Source: Planctomycetota bacterium (GTDB lineage: Bacteria > Planctomycetota > Phycisphaerae > WQYP01). From it: a DNA stretch of 10,881 nt. Location of the stretch: the NCBI GenBank assembly GCA_021799715.1, contig JAJYZY010000077.1, positions 1 through 10,881 of the forward strand, in the 5' to 3' direction. The position numbers were made by a program, and so were the translations under genes. The notes under the pieces are model-generated. The model was given only the letters and a program-made list of their open reading frames with translations, ran no database searches and was not told where the DNA came from. Shown here one piece after another: positions 1 through 7,676 of this stretch; within the stretch, counting starts at the first letter, position 1, and each line of letters opens with the position of its first letter.

Positions 1-696
1 ATGGACGAAGGTTACGATGTGGTTTCCGGTTGGCGCCAACGCCGGGCTGACGGCCTGTTTCTAAGGCGTATACCCAGCAAAACCGCCAATTGGCTGATCC
101 GGAAAATCTCCGGCGTGGAGATTCATGATTTCGGCACCACCTTCAAAGCCTACCGCCGCGATCTTATTGAACATCTGAATCTTTATGGCGATTCGCATCG
201 CTTTATTCCGGCCCTCGCCGCCATGGCCGGTGCCACCATCACGGAAGTGCCCATCCGGAATATCAATGCCCCGTATCGTCCATCCAATTACGGCATTGGC
301 CGCACCTTTCGCGTATTGCTGGACCTGCTGACCATTAAATTCCTTAACAGTTATCTCACTCGACCGCTGCACTTATTTGGAAAAATTGGTTTGATCAGTC
401 TGGCCGGGTCGTTCCTCATCGGACTGTTTTTAATCTATGAAAAAATCCGCGGTTACAGCATTCTTACAAGCCACGGACCGCTTCTGATTCTGGGGGCCAT
501 GCTGTTTATGATGGCATTGATGTTTTTTTCCACCGGATTGCTGGCGGAATTGATTTCCCGGGTCTATTTCGAGGCCCAACGCAAAGCGGTCTACACCGTG
601 CGGGAAATTCGGCATGGCCGGCAGGTATGGCGCGGACGCCCCGGCAAACCCATTCTGCAACTCCGGCATTCCCATGATCAAAACGGACCATCATGA
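1..696 (+). CDS. GT2 polyprenyl-phosphate glycosyltransferase (DPM1/ArnC/GtrB-like), 3' part
   Basis: This is the C-terminal 231 residues of a membrane-bound family 2 glycosyltransferase that would move a sugar from a nucleotide donor to polyprenyl phosphate at the cytoplasmic face. The visible part begins at the conserved GYDVVSGWRQRR segment (residues 4-15). It continues with DFGTTFKAYRR (43-53, the acceptor-side loop), E82 and the YRPSNYGIGR segment (92-101). Two membrane segments follow at about 128-147 and 160-187, as in the ArnC/GtrB branch. The nucleotide-binding N-terminal part with the DxD motif should lie just upstream, so the ATG at position 1 is probably an internal Met and the gene is cut by the window edge. 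The tail after residue 190 is basic and hydrophilic. The stop overlaps the start of the next gene by 4 bp (ATGA), so the two are likely translated together. The sugar cannot be told from the sequence. Confidence 0.9.
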   Translation: MDEGYDVVSGWRQRRADGLFLRRIPSKTANWLIRKISGVEIHDFGTTFKAYRRDLIEHLNLYGDSHRFIPALAAMAGATITEVPIRNINAPYRPSNYGIGRTFRVLLDLLTIKFLNSYLTRPLHLFGKIGLISLAGSFLIGLFLIYEKIRGYSILTSHGPLLILGAMLFMMALMFFSTGLLAELISRVYFEAQRKAVYTVREIRHGRQVWRGRPGKPILQLRHSHDQNGPS

Positions 697-2555
697 GCCA
701 AACAGATACACGTAAACAAAATGCTTCCGCCGGTACCGCCGGGGTGAACGATCTCGCCGTCGCCGCGGACCTGAACATTCCGCATTGGGGTGCTTTGGCG
801 ATTATCACCGCGTTCGCACTGCCGTTGTTTCTCGAGTTGCTGGGCCATGGCCAGGCCACAGCGATGATGGAATTGTTTAATCTTGTGCCTATTCGCGAAG
901 CGTACCGCGATGGTCATTGGCTGATTCCCACGCTGGGCGGCATGCCGCGGCTGGAAAAGCCGCCGCTTCCCGTATGGATTCCCGCCGCACTGGCCATGCT
1001 TTTCCATTCCGACAGTTTATGGGTGGTTCGCCTGCCTTCCGTGGTACTGGCATTAGCCACCTGTTGGGCCACCTATGGTATCGGCTGCGTTTGTTCGCGA
1101 GATCGGAGATTGGGATTATTCGCCGCCATCGCCTTGGCATCCATGGTGGTGTTCATTCGGCAGGCGCGCATGGCTTCCTATGATATTTACGGCACCGCCT
1201 TTACCACCATGGGATTTCTGGGTTTACTGGCGGCCGCGGAATACCCCAGACGCTGGTGGGCATGGTCCACTCTGGGTGGCGTGGCGCTGGGGTTGGCGGT
1301 TTTGAGCAAAGGGCCGGTACCGCCCATGTATGTGCTCTTACCGTTCGGATTTTGGCTGCTGTGGGAACATCGCGGCAACTCCCGCTGCTGGCTGGGTATT
1401 CTACTGGCATTGTTCGTATCCATCGCGGTCTTCGCCCCCTGGCTGGTGGCGGTGGCCATGCGTTACCACAGTGAATATGGCGGCAGCGCCTGGCATATCT
1501 GGACGCGGCAATTTCGCCGCTATGTCACCATATTGCCCGACACGCGCTGGTATTATCTGGCCATGATCGCATGGGTTTTTCCATGGACGCCGCCTCTAAT
1601 CGCCGGACTGGCACTACCCTTTTTGCCCACGCAATCCAATCCGCCGCCCACCGCGCAGGAACGCCGCGGCCGCTGGATGTTCTGGATTGTGCTGGTTGTG
1701 GGGTTGATTTTGCTGACCATTCCGGCACAAAAAAAACAGCGCTACGCGCTGCAGAACTTTCCTTTCGCCGCACTATTGATTGCCGCGGTGTGGCAGGAAT
1801 TTGTCCGGTTAAAAAAAAATCTGCAACTCGAAACGCCCGCAAAAATTCTATTGGCGGCCCAAAGCATCATGTTTGTTGGCGCGGGCGTCTTGGTATTAAT
1901 TCTTATTCCTGTTGTAATGCTGGCGCATCATCCGTCCCTCAATCATGTGGGGCATTGGACCGCCATGCAGGCGGCATCCTTGCTTAAGCCGGGATTGGCG
2001 GCTCTGACGCCCATTGGCTGGGGGCTTGTTGCCACGATGGTCATCGCTCTGGGGTTGGTGCTGTGGCGGTGGGAATTTGACCGTCAATTTGATCGGGCGT
2101 TCTGGGTATACGCGGCCGCGGGCTGGCTATTTATGCTCGCAATGAATTGGGCGTATATGGATGGTAAAGGCTATCAGGTTAGCCGCTATCGCGCCCAAAC
2201 GCGGCAAATGATGTCCGTGGTTCAGGGCCGGACGATCTACACGCTTATGGGAGATCGTATGTGGCTGGGCGTATTGTATTACGCGGATAAAATTCTCCCC
2301 ATGAAAACACCGGACCAATTGCTGGCCATCGCCCGGCGCAGCGACCGCCGGATGTATATTCTCACGCGCGATGAAGGCGTTTTCGCACAGCAGGTAAACG
2401 CCATCGCCCATCAGACGCATCGTAAAATCCGAATTATCGATCGCATCAATGATGGCCATTTTATTCAAACATTATTTGAACTGATTCCCAACACCCAGGC
2501 CGTTGCCACGCCACCTCAAAGCCCGCCGCATCGCGCACAACTCGGCAGCAGATAA
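693..2555 (+). CDS. ArnT-like GT39/GT-C polyprenyl-phosphate sugar transferase, integral membrane
   Basis: This 620-residue polytopic membrane protein resembles ArnT and other GT-C transferases, which take a sugar from a polyprenyl-phosphate carrier and attach it to lipid A, glycan or protein on the far side of the membrane. A polar N-terminus (1-30) precedes a membrane segment at about 33-50. The family block GHWLIPTLGGMPRLEKPPL follows at 74-92, then RLPS (113-116), RQARMASYD (156-164), LSKGP (204-208) and the AQKKQRYALQNFP block (345-357). About ten to twelve membrane segments are expected. The acidic pair that normally opens the first external loop (DE, as in DEARYAEIAREM) aligns with M59-E60, so the Asp is apparently absent. 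A C-terminal soluble part (about 500-620) ends in a Pro-rich tail. The start overlaps the upstream GT2 stop (ATGA), and only a weak GGA lies upstream, which fits translational coupling. The pairing suggests that GT2 makes the lipid-linked donor and this enzyme uses it. The acceptor is unknown. Confidence 0.88.
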   Translation: MSQTDTRKQNASAGTAGVNDLAVAADLNIPHWGALAIITAFALPLFLELLGHGQATAMMELFNLVPIREAYRDGHWLIPTLGGMPRLEKPPLPVWIPAALAMLFHSDSLWVVRLPSVVLALATCWATYGIGCVCSRDRRLGLFAAIALASMVVFIRQARMASYDIYGTAFTTMGFLGLLAAAEYPRRWWAWSTLGGVALGLAVLSKGPVPPMYVLLPFGFWLLWEHRGNSRCWLGILLALFVSIAVFAPWLVAVAMRYHSEYGGSAWHIWTRQFRRYVTILPDTRWYYLAMIAWVFPWTPPLIAGLALPFLPTQSNPPPTAQERRGRWMFWIVLVVGLILLTIPAQKKQRYALQNFPFAALLIAAVWQEFVRLKKNLQLETPAKILLAAQSIMFVGAGVLVLILIPVVMLAHHPSLNHVGHWTAMQAASLLKPGLAALTPIGWGLVATMVIALGLVLWRWEFDRQFDRAFWVYAAAGWLFMLAMNWAYMDGKGYQVSRYRAQTRQMMSVVQGRTIYTLMGDRMWLGVLYYADKILPMKTPDQLLAIARRSDRRMYILTRDEGVFAQQVNAIAHQTHRKIRIIDRINDGHFIQTLFELIPNTQAVATPPQSPPHRAQLGSR

Positions 2556-2595
2556 GACAAGAATAACCCCCTGCAGGTCGTGGGTAGGGAGAATC

Positions 2596-2796
2596 CCGAA
2601 TCTTAAATCCGAAAATCGAAATCTCAAATCTCAAATTTCAATTTTCAAATCAATTGGTGGAATGCCGAAATCTCAAATTTGAAATTTGAAATCAATCAGT
2701 GGAATCGGAATTCCCCATTCTCAAAATTGGAAACTGAAATTTGAAAACACACGGTGGAATCTGAATTCTGCAATCTGAAATCTGAAATTTGAAATA
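2596..2796. repeat. Degenerate heptamer tandem repeat tract (CTGAAAT/CTCAAAT type)
   Basis: This stretch is much richer in A/T than its surroundings and is built from imperfect seven-base units such as TCAAATC, TCAAATT, GAAATTT and CTGAAAT placed end to end. Clear runs lie at about 2617-2650, 2667-2692 and 2760-2794. The element GTGGAAT interrupts the tract three times, at 2657-2663, 2699-2705 and 2754-2760, 42 and 55 bases apart, so there is also a coarser repeat of about 40-55 bases. It lies between convergent genes, where no promoter is needed. I read it as a neutral or slippage-prone simple repeat. Similar A/T-rich heptamer tracts are, to my recollection, seen in planctomycete intergenic DNA. 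Open frames through it (for example minus strand 2692-3003) are artefacts of the repeat. Confidence 0.75.
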
Positions 2797-2999
2797 TCGA
2801 GTCCGAACCCCTCCATCACCTCCAGCCAAAACGACACCACCCCGCACCAGATATTTTTCTCGGCGTGCCCGGTTTGTCCAGCCCACACTCCACGGCGTCG
2901 CTTCTCGGCAACTCCACGGCGCTGTTTCACCAACTGGAAACAATGTATTACCGTCCGGAATCCTTCGCGTTTTGACCACTGCGCTGTGAGTCACATGGT
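2797..2999. other. Non-coding remainder of the convergent intergenic gap
   Basis: About 200 bases of normal base composition follow the heptamer tract. I see no convincing gene here. Frames open on both strands but lack a ribosome binding site or any family resemblance. An 11-base direct repeat ACTCCACGGCG occurs at 2887-2897 and 2911-2921, 24 bases apart. No tRNA, known RNA or strong terminator was found. The rest is unexplained. Confidence 0.5.
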
Positions 3000-3015
3000 T
3001 CACCGCGATCGGTGA
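3000..3015 (-). terminator. Short hairpin immediately after the purN stop
   Basis: The sequence TCACCG-CGAT-CGGTGA is a perfect 6-bp stem with a 4-nt loop, and it touches the purN stop codon at 3016-3018. On the purN transcript it would form directly after the stop. No run of U follows it, so it does not meet the usual intrinsic-terminator rule. It may instead be an mRNA 3'-end stabiliser, a Rho-related stop or chance. Confidence 0.3.
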
Positions 3016-3618
3016 TTACCGGTTTGTAAGAATTCGCTCAATGGCTTCCGGATAGGCGATACACTCTTGTTCAAACACACGGGCGGCAAGTTGCTCGGCG
3101 GTGTCGCCGGAAAGAACCGGGCATGTACGCTGCAGAATAATCGGGCCGTGGTCATACTGGTTATCCGCGAAATGCACCGTGCAGCCGGAGATGCTTTCGC
3201 CGGCGGCAATCACGGCCGCGTGAACTTTCATCCCGTGCATGCCGCGGCCGCCATATTTCGGCAGCAGGGCGGGGTGAATATTCAATACCCGATTTTCAAA
3301 CGCCGGTGCAATTCGCAGCAGCGACAAAAAGCCCGCCATAATGACCAGATCAGCCTGGTACCTGTGTATCTGCGCGAAAACTGCATCGGAAAAGTCGGCG
3401 GCATCCGGAAACTTCCGGCGATCAATGACCTCATGCGGCACATGGAGATTTTTCGCCCGAACCAGCCCATAAACATCCGGTCGACTGGAAATCACACCCG
3501 CGATGGAAACGGATAATTTCCCATCGGCAATATGTTGCGCCAGATTTTGCAGCGTGGAGCCGGAACCGGAAATCAGAACCGCCAGCCGCGCTTTTGATGG
3601 TGATTGTTGCAGTGTCAT
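3016..3618 (-). CDS. purN: Phosphoribosylglycinamide (GAR) formyltransferase PurN
   Basis: This 200-residue cytoplasmic enzyme transfers a formyl group from 10-formyl-tetrahydrofolate to GAR, the third step of purine synthesis. The N-terminal strand and phosphate-binding loop read LAVLISGSGSTLQNL (12-26). The folate and catalytic region has MAGFLSLL (94-101), then NIHPALLP (113-120) with N113 and H115 as the expected catalytic Asn and His. D156 in QYDHGPII (154-161) matches the third catalytic residue, and all three are present. The loop GGRGMHGMKVH (123-133) is the GGKGMYG-type variant, not the PGLHTHRQ-type loop of E. coli. The length is normal for the family. The ATG at 3618 overlaps the stop of the MFS gene by 4 bp (ATGA), and the upstream purine signal is weak, so translation is probably coupled. 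It is the last gene of a gdh-MFS-purN string, away from other pur genes. Confidence 0.96.
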   Translation of the reverse strand: MTLQQSPSKARLAVLISGSGSTLQNLAQHIADGKLSVSIAGVISSRPDVYGLVRAKNLHVPHEVIDRRKFPDAADFSDAVFAQIHRYQADLVIMAGFLSLLRIAPAFENRVLNIHPALLPKYGGRGMHGMKVHAAVIAAGESISGCTVHFADNQYDHGPIILQRTCPVLSGDTAEQLAARVFEQECIAYPEAIERILTNR

Positions 3619-4886
3619 CCGGATGTATTCCGATCATGTTGTAAATCCACCTGGGCCAGTCCCCTGGCGCGGCGCGCCATGATGGCCATCACTCCGCCGC
3701 CGACAGCCAAAATGACAAACATCGCCACCGCTTTGGGCGTTACGGAATCCGGCGCGCCGGATATTGCCGCAACGCCCGGCCCCAACACCGTTCCAACGCC
3801 GATAAGTCCCTCATGAATTCCGGCGTTGGCACCTGAACCATGGCTAAGGTGCATGGCATAATAGAGTGAACCGGAATAAAGCATGGCCACCGCTATTCCA
3901 AAAATCACCTGGGAAACAATCAGCAGCGGAACCGACGGGCTTAACAACATCGCAACGGTGCCCAGCAGCAATCCGAGGAAGGAAATCATCATCCAGCGTA
4001 CGCGATAATGCCAGCCGATCCAGAAGCTGGTAAGAAAAAATCCACCGATGCGGGTTAACGCCCAAACCGACGCGATGGCGGTGGCCATGGCCAGGGTGAT
4101 ATCAAGTTTTCGGGTGATTGTGGGCAATACCGCCACAACCGTGTTAACCGCCACATAGGAAAGCATATTGGAAAGCCATGCCATGTGCAGAAGCGTTTTG
4201 GATTTTGGTGATGCTAGAATCGCCTGACTTCGGGCAATTTCCACCGGTGAATCTTCAACATGTCCGGCTCCGATCTGCGCCTGCGGTATTGAAACCAGCG
4301 CAATGAGAATCCAGACCATCAGGCTCATAACTGCGCCAACCACGAAAACGCCCGCCCACGAAAGCCACAGGGCCAGTGACCCGACAATGCCGCCGGCGAT
4401 AAAGCCCGTCGTGGACCAGTTGATGTTGTAAATCGTTATGCGTTTGGTTAAACGCAATTTTCCCGGCACGCATGTCAGGGCGGATTCAATGGCCGGCCAG
4501 AGCGGCGCGGTGAAAAAATTCATCAGCAGTAAAAAAAAGAATACGGCCCACAAACTTCGATGCGCTGCGGCAAATGCGCCAAGCGCGCAAACCGGTACGC
4601 ATATCAGGGCCATATAACTTCCCAGCCGGCGCTGACCCAGTTGATCCACCAGCTTCCCGCCGTATAAAGCCCCGATCGTGTACACCAGGCCGCCGGCTGC
4701 CGCCATGCCCAACTGCACTTCAGCGGGCTGGTGGAGTTCATAGCCTGCAAAAAAATAGACTGCATTGGATGTCAGTGACGCCATGAACGACGCCAGCCAA
4801 TGCGCAACATACCACACCAGCAGAGGTGGATGGCGGTACAGTGCCGCCGGACCTGATCTTGCGGACGGAATTGGAACCTCGCTCAC
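3615..4886 (-). CDS. Major facilitator superfamily (MFS) transporter, substrate unknown
   Basis: This 423-residue polytopic membrane protein has the pattern of a 12-helix MFS carrier. The loop between helices 2 and 3 carries the MFS signature A in the form GGKLVDQLGQRR (76-87), with G77, D81, G84 and basic R86-R87. A hydrophilic central loop at about 200-235 separates the two six-helix halves. Start choice: the GTG at 4884-4886 overlaps the TGA stop of the upstream dehydrogenase (GTGA), and a GGGGGA ribosome binding site lies at 4894-4899 with a 7-nt spacer. Its own stop overlaps the purN start. The substrate cannot be told from the sequence. Its place between Glu dehydrogenase and PurN could hint at an amino acid, nucleobase or folate-like substrate, but this is only inference. 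Confidence 0.9.
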   Translation of the reverse strand: MSEVPIPSARSGPAALYRHPPLLVWYVAHWLASFMASLTSNAVYFFAGYELHQPAEVQLGMAAAGGLVYTIGALYGGKLVDQLGQRRLGSYMALICVPVCALGAFAAAHRSLWAVFFFLLLMNFFTAPLWPAIESALTCVPGKLRLTKRITIYNINWSTTGFIAGGIVGSLALWLSWAGVFVVGAVMSLMVWILIALVSIPQAQIGAGHVEDSPVEIARSQAILASPKSKTLLHMAWLSNMLSYVAVNTVVAVLPTITRKLDITLAMATAIASVWALTRIGGFFLTSFWIGWHYRVRWMMISFLGLLLGTVAMLLSPSVPLLIVSQVIFGIAVAMLYSGSLYYAMHLSHGSGANAGIHEGLIGVGTVLGPGVAAISGAPDSVTPKAVAMFVILAVGGGVMAIMARRARGLAQVDLQHDRNTSG

Positions 4887-6202
4887 GGAAAAATCCCCCG
4901 CTGTTTATATGCCCGTGTGATGTGTTCCACCGCCACGCAAAAAGCCGCGGTGGATAGATCGGTGTCATATTGATGCGCCGCCAGGCGCACGCGCCTTGCG
5001 GCCAGCACGATCGTTTTTTGAAGTTCACGGTCCACCCGATTGGGTTCCCAGTGCACCCCGGCCTTGTTCTGTACCCATTCCAGATAACTGACCGTTACAC
5101 CTCCGGCGTTGCATAATATCGCCGGCAACAAGGCAATTCCCCGCTGCCGCAATATCTCCGCCCCGGCAGGCGTAACCGGGCCGTTGCCGCCTTCGGCCAC
5201 CACCCGCGCATTAAGCCATTGGGCTACGGGAACATCCACCATGCGTTCCAGCGCGGCAGGTATAAACACATCTACTTCTGTGCGATAAAACGCTTCGCGA
5301 TCTATTACTTCAATCCCCGCGGCGGTAAAACCGGTCAGGCCGCCGGTCTGCTGAACATGCTGTTGCAGTTCCGGTATGGGCAAACCATGCACGTTTCGCA
5401 GCGCGCAGGTGTGATCCATAACCGCCACAAGTTTCGCCCCGTGCGCTGCCAGTGCCTGGGCGGTGTTGCCGCCGACATTGCCAAATCCCAGAATGCTCAC
5501 GCGCAAGCCCGCGGGCTTGAGTCGAAATTCAGGCAGCAATTCCAGAAGCACGTAGCAAAGCCCCTGCCCCGTGGCCTTTTCACGCCCCTCGCTGCCCCCG
5601 CACCCGACGGATTTTCCCGTTACGACATGCAACATGCCCTGCTGGCGGCCTTCCTGATGGGTGTTGAGATATGTGTCCATCATCCAGTCCATAATCTGGG
5701 CATTGGTTCCCACATCCGGGGCGGGAATATCAATTTCCGGACCGATATTACCGCCCAGGGCTGATGTAAAACGGCGCGTCATCCGCATGAGTTCCGTGGA
5801 TGACATCGTGCGCGGATCAATCTTAATTCCTCCCTTGGCCCCGCCGAACGGCAACCGCATGACCGCACACTTCATGGTCATCCAAACCGCCAATGCCTTG
5901 ACATCATCCAAACTTACCTCGGCATGATAGCGTATGCCGCCTTTGTAAGGACCCAGGATATTATTGTGCTGTATGCGGTATCCCTTGAAAAGACGATAAT
6001 GTCCATTGTCCATCATCACCGGAAAATGGACCATCAATTCATTTTTCGGCTGCGATAAAATGGCCTTCACAAAATCCGGTGCCTGAACCGTGCCGCATGC
6101 TGCATTAACCGAGGCCACCGCCATGGCAAAAAGTGAATTCGGATCCGCGGGTTCCATCGGCTCGGCATGTGGAAGTCTGGTGGTAATATTCGCGATGGGC
6201 AT
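4883..6202 (-). CDS. gdhA: Glu/Leu/Phe/Val dehydrogenase family, most likely glutamate dehydrogenase
   Basis: This 439-residue enzyme is predicted to interconvert glutamate with 2-oxoglutarate and ammonia using NAD(P). In the N-terminal substrate domain, GPYKGGIRYH (84-93) supplies K88, K111 is conserved, and the family signature LPFGGAKGGIKIDP (117-130) holds catalytic K123. D163 in PAPDVGT is the expected catalytic Asp. The Rossmann domain shows GFGNVGGNTAQ (239-249), and D263 near the end of the second strand leans towards NAD over NADP. AEGGNGP (336-342) and VSYLEWVQN (371-379) complete the family pattern. I chose the ATG at 6202 because GGAG at 6210-6213 sits 7 bases upstream and translation from it begins MPIANITT. 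An in-frame ATG at 6241 would add 13 Arg-rich residues unlike the family. The gene is first in a tightly overlapping string with the MFS and purN genes. Leu or Val dehydrogenase activity is less likely, given the hexameric GDH-type motifs. Confidence 0.93.
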   Translation of the reverse strand: MPIANITTRLPHAEPMEPADPNSLFAMAVASVNAACGTVQAPDFVKAILSQPKNELMVHFPVMMDNGHYRLFKGYRIQHNNILGPYKGGIRYHAEVSLDDVKALAVWMTMKCAVMRLPFGGAKGGIKIDPRTMSSTELMRMTRRFTSALGGNIGPEIDIPAPDVGTNAQIMDWMMDTYLNTHQEGRQQGMLHVVTGKSVGCGGSEGREKATGQGLCYVLLELLPEFRLKPAGLRVSILGFGNVGGNTAQALAAHGAKLVAVMDHTCALRNVHGLPIPELQQHVQQTGGLTGFTAAGIEVIDREAFYRTEVDVFIPAALERMVDVPVAQWLNARVVAEGGNGPVTPAGAEILRQRGIALLPAILCNAGGVTVSYLEWVQNKAGVHWEPNRVDRELQKTIVLAARRVRLAAHQYDTDLSTAAFCVAVEHITRAYKQRGIFP

Positions 6203-6209
6203 ATTTCTT

Positions 6210-6213
6210 CTCC
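6210..6213 (-). promoter_or_regulatory. Ribosome binding site deciding the gdhA start
   Basis: The minus strand reads GGAGAAGAAATATG, placing GGAG 7 bases before the ATG at 6202. The upstream in-frame ATG at 6241 has no comparable signal, so the shorter start is preferred. Confidence 0.65.
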
Positions 6214-6341
6214 GTCCGGCATAACGCCGTGGCGGCATCATACCCGCGAACTATAATTGCTGGCCAGCGGCCGGGTGCCGCATCAATCAATCATTTTCAC
6301 TCGCGGATATCAAATTCCTGACAACGTTGTTTCGGCATTTA

Positions 6342-7676
6342 TCACATTGACGTTTCGGTCGATTGGGTTTCCGCCGTTGATGCCTCCGCAACACCTTCAA
6401 CTTGCAATGGCAGTGTGACCGTGACTTTTTTAATGCGGCGAACATCGCTTTCCGTGACCGTTACCGTGATATTGTCAATCGTAACCGATGCTCCTTTTCC
6501 GGGAATGGTGCCCAACTCGTGAATCACCAGCCCGCTGATGGTCTGGTAATCCTGATTTTCCGGTAAATGGCTGTCGAGTTCACGATTTAAATCGGTGATG
6601 TTGGTGCGGCCGTCCACTTCGACGGTCCGATCATCAATGCGCCGGATTTGCGAAACCGGGAGTTTTTCGTATTCATCGGCAATGTCACCCACAATTTCTT
6701 CCAGAATATCCTCGCTGGTAATCAGCCCGGCCGTTCCGCCGAATTCGTCAAGAACAATGGCAATATGCACTCTCTGCGCGCGAAATTGCCGCAGCAGATC
6801 GCGCAATGGTTTGGAATGCGGCACAAAAAGCGGCGGCCGCATGAGTTTGCGGATGTCCAGCGAACCGGCATCCGCGGGTGTGGTTCCCAGAAACTGCAGG
6901 AGGTCTTTGGCGTACAGAATCCCGACAATATTATCCAGATTTCCATCATGCACCGGCAGGCGGGAGAGTCCATCCCGCAGGATTTTGTCGCGGATTTTTT
7001 CCAGCGGCTCGTTGACGCTGATGGTGATCATATCCGTGCGGGGCATCATGATCTGCCCAACCTGCAAGTCACGGAAACTGATAATGCCTTCAATCATTTT
7101 CCGCTGCTCATCATCCACCGCCCCTTCGGCGGTGCCTTCGGAAACCGCCGCGAGAATTTCCTCGGTGGTTTCCGCGGCCTCTTCCTCGGCGTGCTGCCTG
7201 GGATCAATGCCCGCGAGTCGGCGGACCAGTTCATCAAATAATTTCAGGAAATCAACCAGCGGGGAAAACACCACTTCCAGCGCCCGCAGCACCGGCCAGC
7301 AGCCGGCAATCAGGCTTTCTCCTCCATAGGTGGCCCAGGCATTCGGTATGGCAACGGAAAAAATCAGCAGCAACACGCACGCCAATGCCGCCGCCGCGGA
7401 AAACCGCAATGCGGACTGATCCGGTGCCGTAGCTCCGTTGAAGGTATACAGCGTGCCGGCGGCCAGCGATACATTAAAAGCGATGCGCGCAATCGATGCC
7501 GTTAATGCCAGATTGTCGCGCTGATCATTGATTTGATCCAGGCTGGCCTGCCGCCCGCGCTTGATCAATTCCTTTTCCAGAGTCACGCGTGACATTGTGC
7601 GCAGGGCATACGCCAGCGTGGACGCGGGCAACGTGCCGATCAACGATCCGCCGATTACCAGCATGGATGCATTCAT
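6342..7676 (-). CDS. CorC/HlyC-family membrane protein with CNNM-like N-terminus and CBS pair
   Basis: This 444-residue protein belongs to the UPF0053/CorC group, whose members act in magnesium or other cation efflux and are often mislabelled hemolysins. The N-terminal 150 residues hold about three hydrophobic segments (4-26, 60-78, 92-112) and correspond to a DUF21/CNNM domain, though a divergent one. An acidic linker (163-175) leads to the hallmark DDEQRKMIEGIISFRDLQVG (188-207) and IMMPRTDM (209-216). Two CBS domains follow at about 207-265 and 275-335, the second with VLDEFGGTAGLITSEDILEE (308-327). A CorC_HlyC domain at about 345-425 contains DYQTISGLVIHELGTIPGKG (376-395). A short Ser/Thr/Glu tail ends the protein. 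The ATG overlaps the ybeY stop (ATGA), and its GGAGG ribosome binding site at 7683-7687 lies within the ybeY coding tail. The exact ion is unknown. Confidence 0.92.
   Translation of the reverse strand: MNASMLVIGGSLIGTLPASTLAYALRTMSRVTLEKELIKRGRQASLDQINDQRDNLALTASIARIAFNVSLAAGTLYTFNGATAPDQSALRFSAAAALACVLLLIFSVAIPNAWATYGGESLIAGCWPVLRALEVVFSPLVDFLKLFDELVRRLAGIDPRQHAEEEAAETTEEILAAVSEGTAEGAVDDEQRKMIEGIISFRDLQVGQIMMPRTDMITISVNEPLEKIRDKILRDGLSRLPVHDGNLDNIVGILYAKDLLQFLGTTPADAGSLDIRKLMRPPLFVPHSKPLRDLLRQFRAQRVHIAIVLDEFGGTAGLITSEDILEEIVGDIADEYEKLPVSQIRRIDDRTVEVDGRTNITDLNRELDSHLPENQDYQTISGLVIHELGTIPGKGASVTIDNITVTVTESDVRRIKKVTVTLPLQVEGVAEASTAETQSTETSM

Noticed and set aside
2797..2830. tRNA T-arm-like words (GGTTCGGACTC on the minus strand) near the repeat tract
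   Set aside because: No acceptor stem, anticodon arm or CCA end can be placed around it.
2692..3003. Minus-strand frame of 103 codons in the convergent gap
   Set aside because: Its second half is translated heptamer repeat, it has no family resemblance, and the opposite strand and other frames are equally open.
6203..6241. Longer start for the Glu dehydrogenase at 6241
   Set aside because: It adds 13 Arg-rich residues not typical of the family and lacks a Shine-Dalgarno sequence, unlike the ATG at 6202.
6321..6330. ACAACGTTGT palindrome between the corC-like gene and gdhA, considered as terminator or operator
   Set aside because: Only a 10-base palindrome without a loop or U run, and no clear promoter can be aligned with it.
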